In this document: in pieces, positions 54,981 through 64,000 of the stretch
How positions within the stretch are numbered: position 1 is the first letter of the stretch
Layout: each line of letters opens with the position of its first letter
From: Monodelphis domestica
Lineage: Eukaryota > Chordata > Mammalia > Didelphimorphia > Didelphidae
Length of the DNA stretch: 64,000 nt
Assembly (NCBI RefSeq): GCF_027887165.1
Contig: NC_077227.1
Coordinates: 77,520,488-77,584,487, forward strand
Direction of reading: 5' to 3'
The notes under the pieces: generated by a model
Told to the model about the DNA's origin: nothing
The model's input: the letters and a program-made list of their open reading frames with translations, nothing else
Database searches by the model: none
Made by a program: the position numbers and the translations under genes

Positions 54981-55925
54981 TGTGCATTTTATCTAGTCTG
55001 TCAAGATCTTTATGAATTGTGACTGTCTTCCACTGTGTTCACTATCCTTCCCAACACTGTATCATCTGAAAACTTGATAGGCATATTTACTGAAGTCAAT
55101 GGTCAAAATGTTAAATAGCACAGGGCCAATGGATACAGATTCCCTATTGCACTCCATTGGAGACCCCTTTCCAAGTGGGCACTAAGTCCAACCCAAGTCA
55201 GCCATCCTCTCCATTGTAGACATCTTTCCAAGTGGGTATGAAGTCCAACCCAAGTCAGCCATCCTCTCCATTGTAGACATCTTTCCAAGTGGGTACGAAG
55301 TCCAACCCAAGTCAGCCATCCTCTCCATTGTAGACATCTTTCCAAGTGGGTACGAAGTCCAACCCAAGTCAGCCATCCTCTCCATTGTAGACATCTTTCC
55401 AAGTGGGTACGAAGTCCAACCCAAGTCAGCCATCCTCTCCATTGTAGACATCTTTCCAAGTGGGTACGAAGTCCAACCCAAGTCAGCCATCCTCTCCATT
55501 GTAGACATCTTTCCAAGCGGGTATGAAGTCCAACCCAAGTTAGTCATTCACTCCGCTTAAATCCTCTTTCCAAGTAGCCACTAAGTCCAACCCAAGTCAG
55601 TCACCCTCTCCACTGGAGACATCTTTCCAAGTGGGTATGAGGTCCAACCCAAGTCAGCCATTCACTCTACTGAAGACCTCTTTCCAACTGAGAACTAAAT
55701 CCAACCCAAGTCAGCCATCCAACAGGTTCTGAATTCATCTAATTGTGCTATCATCTACTTCCCTTGTCTCCATTGTGTTCACAAGAGTAGCAGGAGGACT
55801 TTGTCAAACACTTTGCTTTATTTAGGTAAGCTGTATTTATACCATCCCCTTGATCTATCAGTCTAATGACCTCACCTCCCCCCAAAAAAGAGAGAAGGTT
55901 AATCTAAAATGATTTGTTCTTGGTT
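54981..55925 (-). mobile_element. CR1/L3 remnant containing a minisatellite
   Basis: On the + strand: tctagtctgtcaagatcttt, gtatcatctgaaaacttgat, gttaaatagcacagggccaa, actccattggagaccccttt; then the tandem array; then aacaggttctgaattcatct, gtgttcacaagagtagcagg, ttgtcaaacactttgcttta and gatctatcagtctaatgacc. The array replaces what is normally a single 57-base stretch. Confidence 0.82.
55160..55732. repeat. 57-bp minisatellite, about ten units
   Basis: The unit carries agtccaacccaagtcagcca, tcctctccattgtagacatc and tttccaagtgggta. Five consecutive units (55222-55506) are almost identical, differing only at ta(c/t)gaag. The outer units at both ends are diverged. The period is a multiple of three and stop-free in two - strand frames, giving chance open frames of 121 and 137 codons. 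Confidence 0.95.
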
Positions 55926-56091
55926 AACTGGTACTTCTATAAGCTGTAAAGCTCTATAAGTGTGAACCATTTAAAAAAATTATTACTTAAGTAATTTAAG
56001 TGCCTTACTAAGGTCCCATATACTAATTCTTCTTTATGAGTGAATAGTGTTATTAAAACTCTACTGTTTTGTAGCTAAAGGATTAATATAA

Positions 56092-56275
56092 GGAAAGCAA
56101 GGTGGCTCAATGAATAGAACCAGACCTAGAAAGACAGGAAGTCTTGGGTTCAAATGTCGCCTCAGATACTTTTTAGCTGTGTGACTCTGGGCAAGTCACT
56201 TAACCCCAATTGCCTAGTCCTTCTGCCTTGGAACTGATACTTAGTATTAATTCTAATATAGAAGGTAAGGGTTAA
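56092..56275 (+). mobile_element. SINE-A
   Basis: gcaaggtggctcaatgaata, ctgtgtgactctgggcaagt, tagaaggtaagggttaaaaa. Flanks aaaggattaat (left) and aaaagaattaat (right). Confidence 0.88.
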
Positions 56276-56279
56276 AAAA

Positions 56280-57085
56280 AGAATTAATGTCGACTACATA
56301 TGTATATACTATGAGGACACAGGTGGATAGGTGGATTTCACCTTCATTCACTGTATCCTTGGCAACATCAGCACCAGGGAAAGAAGGATGACATTTATTA
56401 ACAGTGTTTTCCTGTCCAGTCCTATGTAGCTTTCCACCCTTTGCCTACTCCCCTGTTTGAAGGGAAGGAAGGAAGGAATTCTTAGATTTGTTCTCCACCA
56501 CCACCCTCCATTTTTCAACAGTTGAGATGTCCAAGGGTCTTATCTCTACTTCACATGGCCAATTAAAGCTTCTCACTCCTCGAACCTCACGCCATGAGCA
56601 CTTATCACACCCTCAGGTTGAAGTGATTCCTCGCCCTCATCAATGAGTCCCCTTTCTTCGCACCCTTGTACCTTCCCGAGGAATCCACCTTCATTTGGGG
56701 GACAAATGTGGAATGTATTAAATCTTATTTAGTTTGTTTTGGATAAAAGAAGTACTTTTTGATGAAATTCCAAATAAAATGAGTAATAAAGATAGTCCTT
56801 CCCTTTTCTTTCTTGCCTTGTCATTTTGCCCTTCTTTTCTTCCTTGTTCACTTGTTTATGTTCCGCCTGACTCATTTGGCCAGAGTGCAAGGAATCCTTA
56901 TAGTTAGGGAGTGCCTACAGCAGGGCACCCTTTCTAGGGAATGGGCATTAAGGAGCAAGCTCAGTCAGCATACAATTCAGGCCAGAAGCCCTCAGCTGGA
57001 TCTGGAGCACAATTCCCATCATAGCTTACTTTCCCAGTTCTGGCACATACGGTATAAGGGCACAGGAGGAATACAAGCAGGAGTG
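56280..57085. other. Stretch with no recognised element
   Basis: A short (GGAA)n run lies at 56462-56477. A 92-codon open frame at 56813-57091 has no motif I know. No gene is supported. Confidence 0.4.
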
Positions 57086-57350
57086 TGCTAAAACCAGCTC
57101 ACACTAGCTCACAAGAGCCAATTGTTAAATTTTCACTGTGATCATTTACACTCTGGAAATTGGCAAATGCTACAAATGAGAGCTTGATTTATTGTTTTGT
57201 CTATACTTAAGAAAGGGATGGAGGAAATACAAATAATCTTTATTATTGTGTAAATGGGCATTATAGAAATAATATTTATAATAATTAAGATTAAACTTAA
57301 AATTATGTATTATGTTTTCAGAGAGCTGGTGGTTAAACAAACCAGAGTCC
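57086..57350. mobile_element. Possible AT-rich non-autonomous element
   Basis: gagccaattgttaaatttt near the left and gagctggtggttaaacaaa near the right frame an AT-rich core (taatatttataataattaag). I recall similar dispersed marsupial wording, but the class is not settled. Confidence 0.3.
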
Positions 57351-57774
57351 ATAAACTGAGATGGACACACATGATTTTACGCACCACAGGAAGAGAAATT
57401 CCCGGGATCAAATATTGGCAGCTTCTGCTGCATTATTGCTCCCCACCTCGATTGGTTCCCTTGCTTTCATACCCCCAACTTACCCGCTCATCGTTTTCTC
57501 ATCTGTAAAATGCATTAACTATCTTCAAGAACTCCCACTAAACACTATTTCTTATTGCCATGTTTAATCTGGTGAGAGCCAAGAGACACTGTCCCACTGT
57601 TTCTTTTTAAAAAGTTCTCTTTTACTTCCTGTATGCTGCAGACCTGTTGCTGGATATTATACATGGTGTAAGATGTCACCAGCCCAATCTTCTACCTCCA
57701 GACCATGTAGCATCCCATTTTCCCTACTAGGCTGACAAAGGGCTTTTCTTTTCTTCTCATCTCTCCTTCCATGG
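57351..57774. other. Stretch with no recognised element
   Basis: I see nothing assignable. Confidence 0.4.
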
Positions 57775-58011
57775 AGCAGGATAAAGTAGCTTTGGTGAGA
57801 TTCGAGTGCCCAAAGGGCAAATTCAAGCTTTCTATGAGTTCAATCCTCTATTCCTGGAGAGAGCTGAGGGAGGAAGTGCTGGCCTTGGGTGGCTGGACAG
57901 AGGGTAGGGCATGCAAAAAACTTCCCAGTCCTTGGGCACTGGGAAGAGGGGAAATGGAGCAACTCCCCTGTGCCAGGTGCGGCACACGTGCTAATACTTC
58001 ACCAATGCTGA
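57775..58011 (+). mobile_element. hAT-type element, right part
   Basis: gcccaaagggcaaattcaag, gagctgagggaggaagtgct, ggcacacgtgctaatacttc, then accaatgctg. The end matches, in decayed form, the right end of the element at 37250-37472. An 81-codon open frame here is incidental. Confidence 0.5.
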
Positions 58012-58109
58012 CATAAAGAGAAATGTAGTCACTCACAGCAAAGTTAGGGATTCTGAGAACCTATTCCGATAATACACAATCCATTCTCTAACAGTTGATA
58101 TCAGCTAGC

Positions 58110-58345
58110 AATTATACTGTTCTTTCAGATTTGCAAAGCCCTTCACATATGTTATGTCATTTGATCTCTGTAACAGTGTTCATTTGAAAGATAACAACCC
58201 TGAGAGGTTCCCCTATTAGAGATAAGGAAACTGAGGCTGAGGAGAGGTTACATGACTAGCTCAAGAATCACACAGCCAGGAAGTGTTTGAGGCAGATTTT
58301 GAACTCAGGTCTTCCTGACTTCCAAGGAAAGCACTCTATCTATCC
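58110..58345 (-). mobile_element. MIR-type SINE
   Basis: tttgcaaagcccttcacata, gataaggaaactgaggctga, atcacacagccaggaagtgt, aactcaggtcttcctgactt. Confidence 0.72.
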
Positions 58346-58463
58346 TCATCCTACTACCTAGAAACCTCAAACTTGGTAGAGCTACCTAGCAACCTCAAAC
58401 TTCCTTGTTACCTGTGAAGAAATAACTGCATTTAAAAGTCTACAAGAAACAAGTAAACATGCC

Positions 58464-58660
58464 AGGGGACTGACTTGGAGTCAGAAAGACCTGGGTTCAA
58501 ATCAGTCCATAGATACTTATACTAGCTGGGTACCTCTAGGCAGCTCACTTAGCCTTGGTCTGCCTCAGTTTTATCATCTGTAAAATGAGGATAACTATAG
58601 CATCAACCTCGCAGCATTGCTTTGAGAATTGAACGAGGTTATGCTTTTAAAAAACGATAT
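58464..58660 (+). mobile_element. MIR-type SINE
   Basis: cttggagtcagaaagacctg, ggtctgcctcagttttatca, tctgtaaaatgaggataact. Confidence 0.7.
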
Positions 58661-59188
58661 CAAAGAAGAGTTTTGGAAAAGTTGAGAACAGAGCAGGGAG
58701 AAGAAAGCTTAATCTGTGTCTGAGAATGATGAGGGGTGAGGGGAGAGGGGAGCCATTGTGTCTCTAGAATAGAATTCTAGCCTTTAAAAGCTGGAAAGGA
58801 TGGTAAGGGTCAACCCTTTTATACTGCATATGGCAATCTATACTACATATATCAATCCATTTTACACTACAGAGAAGTAAAGCCTTAGATTCCTTCTCTG
58901 TAAAATGGGGGAGGGACAATAGACTAGGTGACCACTAAGGCCCCTTCCAGCTCTCAATCAATGATCCTATAACAATATAATTATCTTAACAGCAGTATAA
59001 ATTCTTTGAGCAAATGGACAGACTCAAAGATACCGTCTGTCATGAAATTAAAGAGATGCCATTAAATTGTAAAGTTCTTAAATAGGTTCATTTTACATCT
59101 TTTTTTTTCTGGTGGATTATAAAAGATACTAGATTTAAACTCCTAGGACCCAGGTTCCGATCCTGACTTTGGGCAACTTCAGGCAATA
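58661..59188. other. Mostly unassigned stretch
   Basis: MIR-like ends are visible at 58785-58975 (aaaagctggaaaggatggta; ctaggtgaccactaaggccc). The rest is not assigned. Confidence 0.4.
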
Positions 59189-59502
59189 TTATTATTGTTG
59201 TTGTTTGGTCATTTATGATTTTTTGTGAGCCCACTTGAAAAGAAGGGCATATGAAGGCAAGTGGTATTCTATTGTTAAAATCATGCCTGAGTCCTCATAA
59301 CCCCATTTGGGTTTTTTTTGGCAAAGATACTGGAGTGGTTTGCCATTGTGTTCTCCAGCTCATTTGACAGGTGGGGAAACTGAGGCACGTAGAGTTAAGG
59401 GACTTGCCCAGGGTCACACAGATAGTAAGTGTCTGAATCTGGCTTTGAACTTGGGTCTTCCTAATTCTAGATATTCTATCCACTGTACCACCTAGTTGTC
59501 TG
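59189..59502 (-). mobile_element. Mar1-type SINE with an extra segment in its tail
   Basis: Reversed tail attattgttgttgtttggtc is followed by about 70 foreign bases (59215-59287). The normal order then resumes at cataaccccatttgggtttt and tactggagtggtttgccatt, and the head accacctagttgtc closes it. Confidence 0.8.
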
Positions 59503-59554
59503 ATTTTATATATGTGTATGTATACATACACATGTTTATTTAAATATTTAGGTT

Positions 59555-59710
59555 TTGATATTTTCCAGGTACCTTGCATCCAGTCTCTCATGTGAGCCTC
59601 ACAGTGACTCTGTGAGTTAGGTACTATAAATAATATGCCCATTTCATGGATGTGGAGACAATCTTAGAAAGATTATGTCCCCTTGGTCACACAGATACTC
59701 TGTGTCAGAG
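59555..59710 (-). mobile_element. MIR-type SINE remnant
   Basis: ccttgcatccagtctctcat, gtgagcctcacagtgactct, ccttggtcacacagatactc. Confidence 0.5.
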
Positions 59711-59729
59711 GGAAGATTCAATCCCTGGT

Positions 59730-59865
59730 CTAACAGAATCTAAATCATTATTAACCTTCTACGCTGGACTTAGCTCTCTGAACCTCAGTTTCCTCATCTG
59801 GAAAAAGAGAGGGTTGGACCAGATGATTGCTAAGATCTCTTCTAACACCAAATCTATGACCCCTA
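59730..59865 (+). mobile_element. MIR-type SINE, 3' part
   Basis: gaacctcagtttcctcatct, gagggttggaccagatgatt, gctaagatctcttctaacac. Confidence 0.6.
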
Positions 59866-60029
59866 AAGCAACAAAGTAAAAGCTGTTATTCTTTATAGAT
59901 TTCCTAGTAATTTGGGGCACCTCACTCTGTGGAACATCCATTACTTTCCTTTTGAAGATGAGATTAGAATCTCCTTTCCTAAGAGTCATCTTGGAAGCAA
60001 TTTTCTGACCAGTAATTGAAGTCTGAAGG

Positions 60030-60320
60030 ATTTACAGCTTTAAGGGACCTTCGAGGTCATCTCTTCCCACTCCTTCCTTTTATAGGTGAGGAAACTGAGG
60101 CTCAGGCCGGTAAAACTCTGCCTTTGCTTTTCCTCTTGGGAGATAACTTTTCTCTTGATATAGGATTTCGATTTAGGAAGAAACTTAGGGATGAATGTGA
60201 TTATGGGCCAGTCACAGTTTTCTCATCTGTAAAATGGGAGTGATATGTGGCATAATCAGCTCATAAGGTTGTTATGCGGATCAAATGAAAACATCTATAA
60301 AGTACTCTACAAACCTCCTG
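60030..60320 (+). mobile_element. MIR-type SINE pieces
   Basis: A short reversed piece (gggaccttcgaggtcatctc, aggtgaggaaactgaggctc) is followed from about 60190 by a forward 3' part (gttttctcatctgtaaaatg, gcggatcaaatgaaaacatc). Confidence 0.5.
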
Positions 60321-60339
60321 ATTCTCAATTCAAGAATCA

Positions 60340-60575
60340 ATCATTTCAGTTGTGTCCAACTCTTGACCCCATTTGGGGTTTTCTTGGCAGAGATACTAGA
60401 ATGGTTTGCTAGTTCCTTCTCCAGCTCATTTTACAGATAAGAAACTGGGGCAAACCGGGTTAAGTGACTTGTCCAGGGTCACACAACTAACTGGTAAGTA
60501 CCAAAGACCGGATTTGAATTCATATCTTCCTGACTTCAGATCTGGTGCTCTATCTGCTGTGCTACCTAACTGTAA
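60340..60575 (-). mobile_element. Mar1-type SINE
   Basis: cagttgtgtccaactcttga, cccatttggggttttcttgg, cttgtccagggtcacacaac, gtgctacctaactg. Confidence 0.85.
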
Positions 60576-60670
60576 CAATACTCAATTGTTAGCTGTTCTT
60601 AGTATCTAGTCCAGCCCTCCTTATTTTATAGATGGGAAACCTGACCCTCAAAAAGCCTATCATTTAGCTG

Positions 60671-61070
60671 TGATACAGTATAAAGACGACCAGCTCTGGA
60701 GTTAGAGGACCTGGGTTCAAATTCCATCTCTGACACTTAACTCCCTGTGTTGTTGTTCAGTTGTCTCTGACTCTTCATGATCCCATTTGGGGTTTTCTTA
60801 GCAGAGATACTGGCCCGGTTTGCCATTTCCTTCTCCAACTTATTTTAATGATTAAGAATGGAGAGGCAAACAGGGTCAAGTGACTTGCCCAAGGTCACAC
60901 AGCGAGGAAGTGTCTGAGGCCAGATTTGAACACATGAAGATGAGTCTTCCTAATTCTAAGCCCCGTTCTCTATCCACTGGACCACCTAGCTGCCCCTAAC
61001 ATCCTATGTGGTCTTGGGCAAATTGGTAATGTCCCAGAGAATTCTGTTTCCTCATCTTAAAAAAAAAAAA
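60671..61070 (+). mobile_element. MIR-type SINE split by a Mar1 SINE
   Basis: Left: gctctggagttagaggacct, gggttcaaattccatctctg. Right, after 60998: atgtggtcttgggcaaattg, tctgtttcctcatcttaaaa. Confidence 0.7.
60747..60998 (-). mobile_element. Mar1-type SINE inside MIR-type SINE
   Basis: gttgttgttcagttgtctct, ggttttcttagcagagatac, gtcacacagcgaggaagtgt, accacctagctgccccta. Confidence 0.9.
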
Positions 61071-62035
61071 AGGAGGAGATTGGGTATCTGGTCTCTGTGG
61101 TCCATTTCATCTATAAATCTGCAATCCTATGAGTAGTTGCCCAGGTCGCATAGCCACGAAGTGCCTGTGGCAGCATTCGAATCCTGCTCTCCTAGCTTTA
61201 GTGTAGCAGCATGGTCCTCTCGGAGCTCCTTGTTGTTCCACAGGTTATTAGCCTCCTGCTCAGTTAGTGGCATGCTCATGTCTGCCTCCCCACGTGAGGA
61301 CCGTCTTCAAATGTCTTCATTTATATTCCCCTTCATTAAGACATCAGCCTCACTCAGATCCAGATCTCTGCTAACTGATTTCTTCCCAACGCTCTGACAT
61401 GCCAGCAGGATTTGTTCCATCAGAAAGAGGGAAGGTGTCTCCTGAAAGCAAGCAGGCTCTACATGCCCTTTGGGGATTTGGTCTGGGCAGCAATTGTGGG
61501 ATGGGTTCCAGCTGAGCCTTTAGTCCCCTCCATGTGGTTTCTTGTGCCTACCAGAATAGCCAGGTTGATGCTATCTATAGGATTTTAAGTGTCTCCCTTG
61601 CTCTAGGCTGGAGAGGGAGGGAGTTCCTACTTTGGCCCTCTGCATCTGTCTCTTGGGTGTGTGCCATCCCTTTCCATGGCCCCAGGCTGCTTGGCAACAC
61701 TGTGAGTTATGTTAGAGATATAATAATGAATTATACAATGTATTATACATAATTAATTTATAATAAAACACGCATAAGATGGTTTAATTTCTCCAAGTGA
61801 CTGATGCAGTGCCAGCTAGATTCTGCTGGAATGTGTGCCCTGGCTGCAATGACTTTGTTTCCTGGTCTTAAAGGCAGGGCAGGGCTGCCCTGGGCAGGGG
61901 GCAGAAGTTGGCTCAGAGAGGTGTCAAACAGTAAATTCCCTTTAGACTGCTGTTGGAACAGATCCCATCTATGGGAGTCTCCTTCACTGCTGCAGATCTC
62001 TAACCTTTTTGCCTTGACCAGAACCTCTAGAAGAT
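61071..62035. other. Intron 1 stretch before exon 2
   Basis: MIR-like reversed wording may lie at 61130-61210. Otherwise nothing is recognised. Open frames of 72-104 codons have no motif. Confidence 0.4.
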
Positions 62036-62210
62036 TGAGGCTGTATGATGCTGTGGGAAAGGACCTGGATTTGGAGTCAAGGGACCTGAGTTCAAATCCT
62101 GATTCAGGTCTTGACTAACTGTGTGACCCTGAACAAGTCACTTAACTCTCTGGCTCTCAGTTTCCTTTTCTACCAAATGGAAAGTTTGGACAGAAAGAGG
62201 ACTTTTGAGA
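62036..62210 (+). mobile_element. MIR-type SINE 250 bases upstream of exon 2
   Basis: gatttggagtcaagggacct, tgtgaccctgaacaagtcac, ttaactctctggctctcagt. Confidence 0.7.
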
Positions 62211-62453
62211 TAGCATCCAACTTTCAGTTTCTGATTTTCTGTTTTCCTTTGCCTTTACAAATGAGTTCTCCTTTCATGTCTTGGATTTTGAACATCCTGG
62301 TCATTGATTGGGCTTCTTGTGTAGCAGCTAGACATGTATTAATCACATCCTATTGATGTGGGAAAAGTCAGGCCTGTCCTGGTCCCCATCCATCCTGAGG
62401 GCAGTGGCTCTTGGCCCGAGACTCCCTTTAAAGTCTTTTGGCTTTGGTTTCAG

Positions 62454-62653
62454 ATGTTGCTAAGGATGCTGCCGCTGCTTCTGTTCTGGTTCCTGCCTCC
62501 CAGCGACGGATCCCAGAGAGCTGAGCCCATGTTTACTGCAGTCACCAATTCGGTCCTGCCGCCCGACTATGACAGCAACCCAACCCAGCTCAACTACGGC
62601 GTGGCTGTCACCGACGTGGACCATGACGGGGACTTTGAGATCGTCGTGGCAGG
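62454..62653 (+). CDS. CRTAC1: CRTAC1 coding exon 2: signal peptide and first FG-GAP-like motif
   Basis: The exon follows a pyrimidine-rich acceptor (ctttggtttcag) and ends at donor GTAGGT (62654), leaving GG of a glycine codon (phase 2). Joined to exon 1, it gives residues 9-74. A signal peptide follows (MLPLLLFWFLPPSDG, residues 13-27). The mature start SQRAEPMFTAVTNSVLPPDY is, from memory, the same in human CRTAC1. NYGVAVTDVDHDGDFEIVVA (residues 55-74) is the first FG-GAP/VCBS-like blade. Its DVDHDGD has the Asp pattern of a calcium site. The full protein (about 650 residues in human) adds more such repeats, an ASPIC/UnbV domain and an EGF-like domain, all encoded beyond the window. Two in-frame ATGs lie inside the exon (62454, 62466). 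Confidence 0.96.
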
Positions 62654-63049
62654 GTAGGTGCCATTTTCTTTGTGCCTCCAACTGAGGGTCTTGTGTTTGC
62701 CTCTTGCAGGGATGACTATAGAAAATGCCGATCCATAGCTGACTTAGCCCACTGCAAACTTGGGTGCCCTGGCTCTGGGAACCTCTTTCTCTTCTCACTC
62801 TGACTCCCTGGGTGTAGAGGCTGTTGGCATTTCCTTTCTGTCTTGAAAACACGTATCACCTTATCCTTTGTAATACTGGCTCTTCAGCCTCCTGGGGTTT
62901 CTGGAATTATCCTGGGCACAGGAAAGATCCTACTGTGTTTCTTCTGCTAGGTCCTTCTGGAAGGGTAAGTCAGGTCTTCCTCTACTTAGATCATGCTGCC
63001 CTTGGATTTGCATGTATGTGGATGTAGTCCTGTGCATAAAAGGATTTTA

Positions 63050-63072
63050 TATGTGTGTGTGTGTGTGTGTCT
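63050..63072. repeat. (TG)n microsatellite
   Basis: Uninterrupted gt units except at the end (gtgtctg). Confidence 0.9.
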
Positions 63073-63295
63073 GTAATAATGATGGCAGAGTAACAGAAAA
63101 GAGGGCAGAAGGAGCTGAGAATGCCAATTTTTTACCCCGTCTATAAACATTACTCCTAGTTGGTTATTTAAATGGTTGGACATAAATAATAAGAGCTGTA
63201 TGGAATGGGCAGGCATGGACAAGTTATCATCTGCATTTTTGTAAAGAACATTCAAATAGGTGAGATCAAAGATCCAGGGAGAGGAGGAGAAGGAG

Positions 63296-63299
<4 letters not shown>

Positions 63300-63341
<42 letters not shown>
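63300..63341. repeat. (GA)n microsatellite
   Basis: About 20 pure ag units, preceded by a purine-rich lead (63270-63300). Confidence 0.95.
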
Positions 63342-63344
<3 letters not shown>

Positions 63345-63432
63345 TGTAGAAACCCTGGGCAAGTCCCTTAACCCCCATTGCCTACCTCTTCCCATAATAC
63401 ATAGTATTGATTCTAAGATGGAAAGTAAGGGG
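63342..63432 (+). mobile_element. SINE-A, 3' half only
   Basis: ccctgggcaagtcccttaac, ttgcctacctcttcccataa, atacatagtattgattctaa, gatggaaagtaaggg. The head is missing and the (GA)n tract abuts directly. Confidence 0.85.
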
Positions 63433-63870
63433 GAGGGAAGGAAAGAGAGAGACAGAGATAGAGACAGACACAGAGACAGAGGAAAGAAAGGAGAGAGAGG
63501 GGGAGAGGGAGGGAGGGAAAGAGGTAGGAAGAGAGGGAGAGAGAGACAGAAACAGACAGAGACAGAAAGACACAAAGATAGAGGAAGGAAGGGGGGAGAG
63601 AGAGAGGGAGGAAAAGAAGGAGGAAGAGAGGAAGAGAGAGAGAGACAGAGATAGACAGAAACAGAGGAAGGAAGGGGAAAGAGAGGGAGAGGGAGAGAGG
63701 AAAAGGAGGAAGAGAGGGAGAGAGAGAGACAAAGAGAGGGAGAGACAGACAGAGACAGAAGAAGGAAGGGGGAGAGAGAGAGGGAGAGGGAGGGAGGAAA
63801 AGAAGGAGGAAAAAAGGAAGGGAGAGGGAGACAAAGAGAGGGGGAGAGAGATGAAGATGAAGAAGAGATA
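63425..63870. repeat. Long polypurine tract, (GA/GGGA/GACA)n
   Basis: About 440 bases with hardly any pyrimidine on the + strand beyond single C or T in gaca and gata units. It grows out of the purine-rich end of the SINE-A. Open frames here on both strands (107-184 codons) are low-complexity artefacts. Confidence 0.95.
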
Positions 63871-63892
63871 AAGGATCAAGAAGACAGAGTGT

Positions 63893-63945
63893 ATACACAT
63901 GCATGCGCGCGCACACACAAACACACATACACACATATAAGAGGA
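63893..63945. repeat. Alternating purine-pyrimidine run
   Basis: tacacatgcatgcgcgcgca followed by cacacaaacacacatacac. The gcgcgcgc centre is a classic Z-DNA-prone sequence. Confidence 0.9.
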
Positions 63946-64000
63946 AGAGTGGATAGAGAGACAACCTCAGAGTCAGGAAGCCTGGATTTAGGCTCTGCCT
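63946..64000 (+). mobile_element. SINE head cut by the window edge
   Basis: gagtggatagagagacaacc, cagagtcaggaagcctggat: the tRNA-like head of a Mar1- or MIR-type SINE. Confidence 0.6.

Larger units (their letters stand above)
24611..62453 (+). other. CRTAC1: CRTAC1 intron 1 (37.8 kb)
   Basis: Bounded by GTAAGT at 24611 and by a pyrimidine-rich acceptor ending ctttggtttcag at 62453; phase 0. Old LINEs (L2, CR1/L3) carrying younger SINEs and hAT elements fill much of it. No nested gene was found on either strand. Confidence 0.85.
62654..64000 (+). other. CRTAC1: CRTAC1 intron 2, start
   Basis: It opens with GTAGGT. The first 400 bases hold no recognised element. From 63050 on it is dominated by simple repeats. 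No further exon is seen. Confidence 0.75.

Noticed and set aside
55103-55547. Repetitive 121- and 137-codon proteins
   Set aside because: They exist only because a 57-bp repeat is a multiple of three inside a dead CR1/L3 element.
55160-55732. Possible CRISPR-like array
   Set aside because: Units are head-to-tail with no unique spacers, and the DNA is marsupial.
57771-58016. 81-codon frame starting MEQDKVALVRFECPKGKF
   Set aside because: It overlaps the hAT-type element and matches its DNA wording, not a protein family.
62986-63378. 130-codon minus-strand frame after exon 2
   Set aside because: It is built largely from (TG)n and (GA)n read in reverse.
63205-63964. Open frames of 107-184 codons rich in Arg/Glu or Ser/Leu
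   Set aside because: They are translations of a purine tract and its complement.

Overview
The window is vertebrate nuclear DNA from a marsupial. It is AT-rich and intron-poor in coding sequence, with one CpG island. It is packed with repeats typical of marsupial genomes: short tRNA-headed SINEs ending in ttaaaa, Mar1-type SINEs with aacaac tails, MIR-type SINEs, L2, CR1/L3, marsupial-type L1 3' ends and small hAT elements. I cannot tell which marsupial it is.

One host gene is supported: the 5' end of CRTAC1 (cartilage acidic protein 1, also called LOTUS), on the + strand. A CpG island at about 23.5-24.65 kb holds a TATA box, three CCAAT boxes and a first coding exon of only eight codons (24587-24610) with a perfect GTAAGT donor. 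Exon 2 (62454-62653) carries the signal peptide and the first FG-GAP-like calcium-binding motif. The 37.8 kb between them is intron 1, and the last 1.3 kb is the start of intron 2. All later exons lie beyond the window.

Layout. 1-23.5 kb: intergenic DNA upstream of CRTAC1, mostly dead repeats (a CR1/L3 remnant, a 3.3 kb L1 that lost most of ORF2, L1 3' ends, many SINEs), plus two forward-oriented CTCF-like motifs at 12.7 and 16.2 kb. 23.5-24.65 kb: promoter and exon 1. 24.6-62.45 kb: intron 1, with L2 and CR1/L3 elements broken by younger SINEs and hAT elements, a Tigger-like piece, one LTR fossil, a pure (CTA)n tract, a G-run and a 57-bp minisatellite grown inside a CR1/L3 copy. 62.45-64 kb: exon 2 and intron 2 with a long purine tract.

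Short names used below: SINE-A is the short tRNA-headed SINE whose tail reads aagggtttaaaa. D repeat is an old dispersed family I recognise by recurrence but cannot name; at least fourteen segments of it occur here. I see no operon, CRISPR array, RNA gene or novel gene system. The most unusual items are the minisatellite inside CR1/L3, the layered insertions, and the start codon split from the signal peptide by a 38 kb intron.
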